The notes under the pieces were generated by a model. It saw only the letters and a program-made list of their open reading frames with translations. It was not told where the DNA came from and made no database searches. Below are positions 21,528-24,323 of a DNA stretch of 24,323 nt, in pieces; the first letter of the stretch is position 1; each line of letters starts with the position of its first letter. Source of the DNA: Pelargonium nanum (lineage: Eukaryota; Streptophyta; Magnoliopsida; Geraniales; Geraniaceae); assembly GCA_036897485.1 (NCBI GenBank), contig JAYMTF010001312.1:1-24323 (forward strand). The letters run 5' to 3'. The position numbers were made by a program, and so were the translations under genes.

Positions 21528-23309
21528 ATGGAGACCTTTCAACGACAAAAAAAGGCACGTACAACGGAGATGAATCATGGGGAAATTGAATTTGTGGATC
21601 GCATATCGAATTTGCCTGAATCCATCTTGCATGTGATATTGTCTTTTCTTTCGATAAAAGATGAAGCGCGAACCAGTATCTTGTCCAAGAGATGGAATTA
21701 TGTTAGGTCTTCGTTCCCTATTTTTCATTTTATTTTCATCTACTTTTTACAAGTTTTATCCCTTGCTAAAGAGGATAGAATAAAACCTCCCAAAGAGGAA
21801 AAAGTTAAGGAGTTCATGAACAATATTGATCGTCGCATTATTCGATTTTGCAAACACCAAAATTTGACAATGCAACAATTTAGGGTGTTTACGTACTTTA
21901 CTGGTGACCAGATATCGATTGATTTGATAGATAAGTGGCTAAAATTAGCATTGGAAAAGGGTGTCAAAGGCTTGTCGTTGAAATTGCATTGTCCATTTTT
22001 ATTATGTTATGCCAACGAGCATATTCGCGGATGAGAATAAGAAGTTTTGTTCGTTGCGAGAGCTAAGACTCTTTGGGGTTGGTTTGAATGAGAAATTGAT
22101 CGAATATATCACTCTTAGTTGTCCCTTTTTACACCATTTGGAGATTGGAACGTCTAATGGATTAAAAGCTCTTAAGATTTCACGACTTCTACACCTTGAG
22201 ACTGTTTATGTGAAACAATATTCGCCAGAGCTGAAGACGTTAGACATTGATGCACCGAGTCTTAAAAAATTTACGTTTTCTTGTAGGATGATAAATGATC
22301 AGTGTTTGTTGAATTTGGATGCATGTCGAAATTTGGTAGAAATTGTTTTACAAACTCTCGACATTACAAACAATTTCTTGCAAGCACTTGTTTCGAAGCT
22401 TCCCCTTCTCGAGTCATTGGAATTGGGACGTTGTAGACTCGGAAATATTTCAATTTATGCGCCTCAATTGAAAGTATTCAAGCTAGATTATTGCGATGAC
22501 TTGGAAGAAGCTAACATCGATGCTCCAAATCTATTGTCATTTTGCCTTATTATGCGTAACCGACATGCATTTCCATCTTTGTTTTTCAAGAATGTTCGAT
22601 GTATTTGGAAACTTCATCTCAATTTATCTGAAAGCTTCCTTATGGACAGTCGTTGGTTTCTTGAATTAAGAGAGCTTCTAAGGAAATCGACTCAAAGAAA
22701 ATATATCGAATTATCTATTTTTTCGATGAACGAGGTACCCTACTAATTTATATTTATGATATTTCTTATTCTTAATATATAGTTGTTATGTTTTTACTTT
22801 TCTTGTTTTTGTTCGTGCAGTTTACGTTTGATCTGGATGAATTAGATGAAACTTTTCAACTTTGCTCGTTGGAAGTCGAAAACTTGATGTTAAATATGAT
22901 TCCGTTATCAAAAGAGCCACAATTACTATCATCAAATAACTTTACACGGCTTTTAGATGGATTATTGTGGAGTTGTCGTCCGAAGACTCTTCTTATTAAG
23001 TGGGATTCGAAATATAACGAGTTATACAAAGAGGTACGTAGTACGAACTAGTAGTAACATTTCAATTCGATAAACGTATTTTCTTTCTCGTATATATCAT
23101 ATGCAACATTTTCCCGACTTTTTATTTTTGTTGTTGTTTTACCGGCATTGCAGCTAGTGCAAGAGAAGCTACTGAATAGAGGAGATCAAAGTTGTTGCAA
23201 CACAAAGAATGTCAAATGTTGGAAACATTTTGTGAAAGATGCAACAATGGCGTATCGTTTTCCGAGTCCTAATGTTTGGGAAACTCAAATAACATTTGAG
23301 TGGTGTTAA
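21528..23309 (+). pseudogene. F-box/LRR-type gene with a one-base frameshift
   Basis: The first frame starts at 21528 (METFQRQKKARTT). It contains an F-box at residues 24-60 (NLPESILHVILSFL ... ILSKRW) and ends at a TGA at 22032-22034. The rest continues in the +1 frame through 22734, then exons 22821-23033 and 23154-23309, both flanked by GT-AG and in phase, ending FEWC-TAA. The second part has LRR-like repeats (LRELRLFG, LHHLEIG, LKTLDIDAPSLKKF, LESLELGRC, LKVFKLDYC) and a C-terminal CWKHFVKDA segment. The break fits one extra T in the T5 run at 21996-22000. Such proteins are substrate receptors of SCF ubiquitin ligases; the target is unknown. Otherwise the gene has no other stops and good splice sites, so the lesion is recent, an assembly error, or strain-specific. 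If unbroken it would encode about 525 residues. Confidence 0.75.
22821..23309 (+). CDS. C-terminal exons of the F-box/LRR-type gene
   Basis: Exon 22821-23033 (FTFDLDELDETFQLCSLEVE ... KYNELYKE) follows acceptor TTCGTGCAG and ends at donor GAG|GTACGT. Exon 23154-23309 (LVQEKLLNRGDQSC ... TFEWC) follows acceptor GCATTGCAG. Both keep phase 0 with the body exon that ends at 22734 (GAG|GTACCC). The intact splice signals and open frames argue that the gene was functional until recently. Confidence 0.7.
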
Positions 23310-23311
23310 TT

Positions 23312-23430
23312 CCTTTTCGGTTTATACCATGGAGTTTCTGAGTGGGCCCGCACACTCGCGGTTGGCATTTTTAAGCCGTTTTAACACACCCAGACTAATT
23401 TTCATTCGAAAGTGGTGTTAACTTTAAACA
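23312..23430 (-). mobile_element. Inverted 5'-truncated copy of the same SINE family
   Basis: Read on the minus strand, the segment AGTCTGGGTGTGTTAAAAC, then GGCTTAAAAATGCCAACCGC and GAGTGTGCGGGCCC up to CCATGGTATAAACCG, matches the body of the SINE at 20690-20795 at roughly 85%. The tRNA-like head and A-rich tail are missing. Its tail-side edge lies 3 bases after the F-box stop codon, so it supplies the gene's 3' UTR. Confidence 0.8.
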
Positions 23431-24085
23431 GTTGTTATGTTTAAACTAGTTATTTTATTCTACCTCATAGGCATGAAACATTGTTATGATATTGTCTTTA
23501 ATTAATGGTTAAGTTTGTTTATTTTGCCTATAATTTCTTTGGATCACTCATTATGCTTTTATGAGATAAATGTGCTCAATTCTTAGTATCTAATCTCGTT
23601 AATTTTCTCATCAAAGCGTCATCAACTGTATACATGAAGATCAATTAGGGTAATAAGGTTTGTGTCGCTCGCTTTATTAGGGTTTGTAGAGCGTCAGTGG
23701 ATCGTAGATTTACATTTTTTTGATTGGTCTGTGCGGAGGGCAACAAGATGTGGTTGCAGGAAAAGAGAAGGTGGTTTAGAAGGTAGTGTGGTTCGGTCAG
23801 AGCCCTAAGATCAACTTCCTAGTTTGCTACCGAATCATATGGAAAATCCGGAGGAAGCGAGGGGCGATTAGCATAGCCCTTGACGTGGTCACGTTAAGCT
23901 CCAAGTGCACTTGTAGCTTTTATTGGGTTAACATTCATGCAATATATACAAGTGAACCGCACGCGTGTACAAATTTATTGAGTTAGATATATCTATATCT
24001 ACAAATATTATTCGAAATCGATAGGCTGAATTTACGTAATTTCTTGTTTAATAAAGTGTTTTTTCTTAGGTTTCTCATTATCAAT
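23431..24085. other. Intergenic region, no gene recognised
   Basis: The region is AT-rich. A less AT-rich block at about 23690-23950 contains a 66-codon open frame (from 23786) with CYRIIWKIRRKRG-like residues. It is too short and too unlike known families to call; it could be a retroelement remnant. Confidence 0.4.
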
Positions 24086-24195
24086 GAAGGTTTAGTCAAG
24101 CGGTTTAAATATTTTGGATTTTTTTTTGAGATCTCGAGTTTGAGTCTCTCTGGCTCAAGAATTTGAACTAGAATTAGATTTCATTTTATTTTTTA
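24086..24195 (+). repeat. Possible tRNA-like SINE head of a second type
   Basis: GGTTTAGTCAAGCGGTTTAA resembles a tRNA-Leu/Ser A-box region. It is followed at a tRNA-like distance by GAGTTTGAGTCTC (24136-24148), which resembles a B box. The stretch between contains a T-run. The downstream sequence is A/T-rich with no clear 3' end before the window edge. It could be a chance match. Confidence 0.3.
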
Positions 24196-24323
24196 ATTCT
24201 TACTGATGTAAGACAAAAAAAATCAAACTTATTGATTTATTTTAATTTTAATAATAATGAGTTTCACTTATTTTTTATTTTAATTAAAATAATTTGAATA
24301 AAAAATATTTAAATTAATTTTTT

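Noticed and set aside
22009..22746. Second stand-alone gene starting at MPTSIFADENK
   Set aside because: It continues the LRR part of the F-box protein directly; there is no separate promoter, and the two parts join at a T-run frameshift.

Overview
The window is nuclear DNA from a flowering plant, most likely a eudicot. The evidence is many short GT-AG introns in AT-rich sequence, plant-type protein families, and numerous small non-autonomous transposons and SINE-like repeats. The species cannot be read from the sequence. An asterid is a loose guess from the F-box protein style. I built the gene models by hand, following reading phase across every junction.

Layout. (1) 1-532, minus: N-terminal end of a plant NADP-glutamate-dehydrogenase-like protein with an N-terminal zinc-finger segment. 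It runs off the left edge and has a probable leader intron and two upstream ORFs. (2) About 1350-2608: intergenic, with degenerate repeats. (3) 2609-11058, minus: a 12-exon gene for an 1129-residue ELL-like RNA polymerase II elongation factor, with an occludin/ELL domain at its C-terminus. (4) 11059-12388: shared upstream region between two head-to-head genes. (5) 12389-19800, plus: an 18-exon gene for a UBP6/UBP7-type proteasome-associated deubiquitinase (484 residues, UBL plus USP domains). Its introns hold at least four MITE-like insertions, and one intron lacks a GT donor. (6) About 19801-21025: intergenic, with a tRNA-derived SINE. (7) 21528-23309, plus: an F-box/LRR-type gene interrupted by a one-base frameshift. 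A second, inverted piece of the same SINE family starts 3 bases after its stop codon. (8) 23431-24323: no recognisable gene; AT-rich, with a second type of tRNA-like repeat.

The first three genes are conserved single-locus plant genes. From memory, Arabidopsis keeps UBP6 beside an amino-acid dehydrogenase gene on chromosome 1, and UBP7 beside a 'dentin sialophosphoprotein-related' gene on chromosome 3. This window would then hold the unfractionated ancestral trio. I see no CRISPR array, operon, rRNA or functional tRNA gene, and no convincing new multi-gene system. The most unusual observations are the GG donor in the UBP6 gene, the overlapping upstream ORF on the dehydrogenase gene, the frameshifted F-box gene bracketed by inverted SINE copies, and the density of datable MITEs inside one housekeeping gene.
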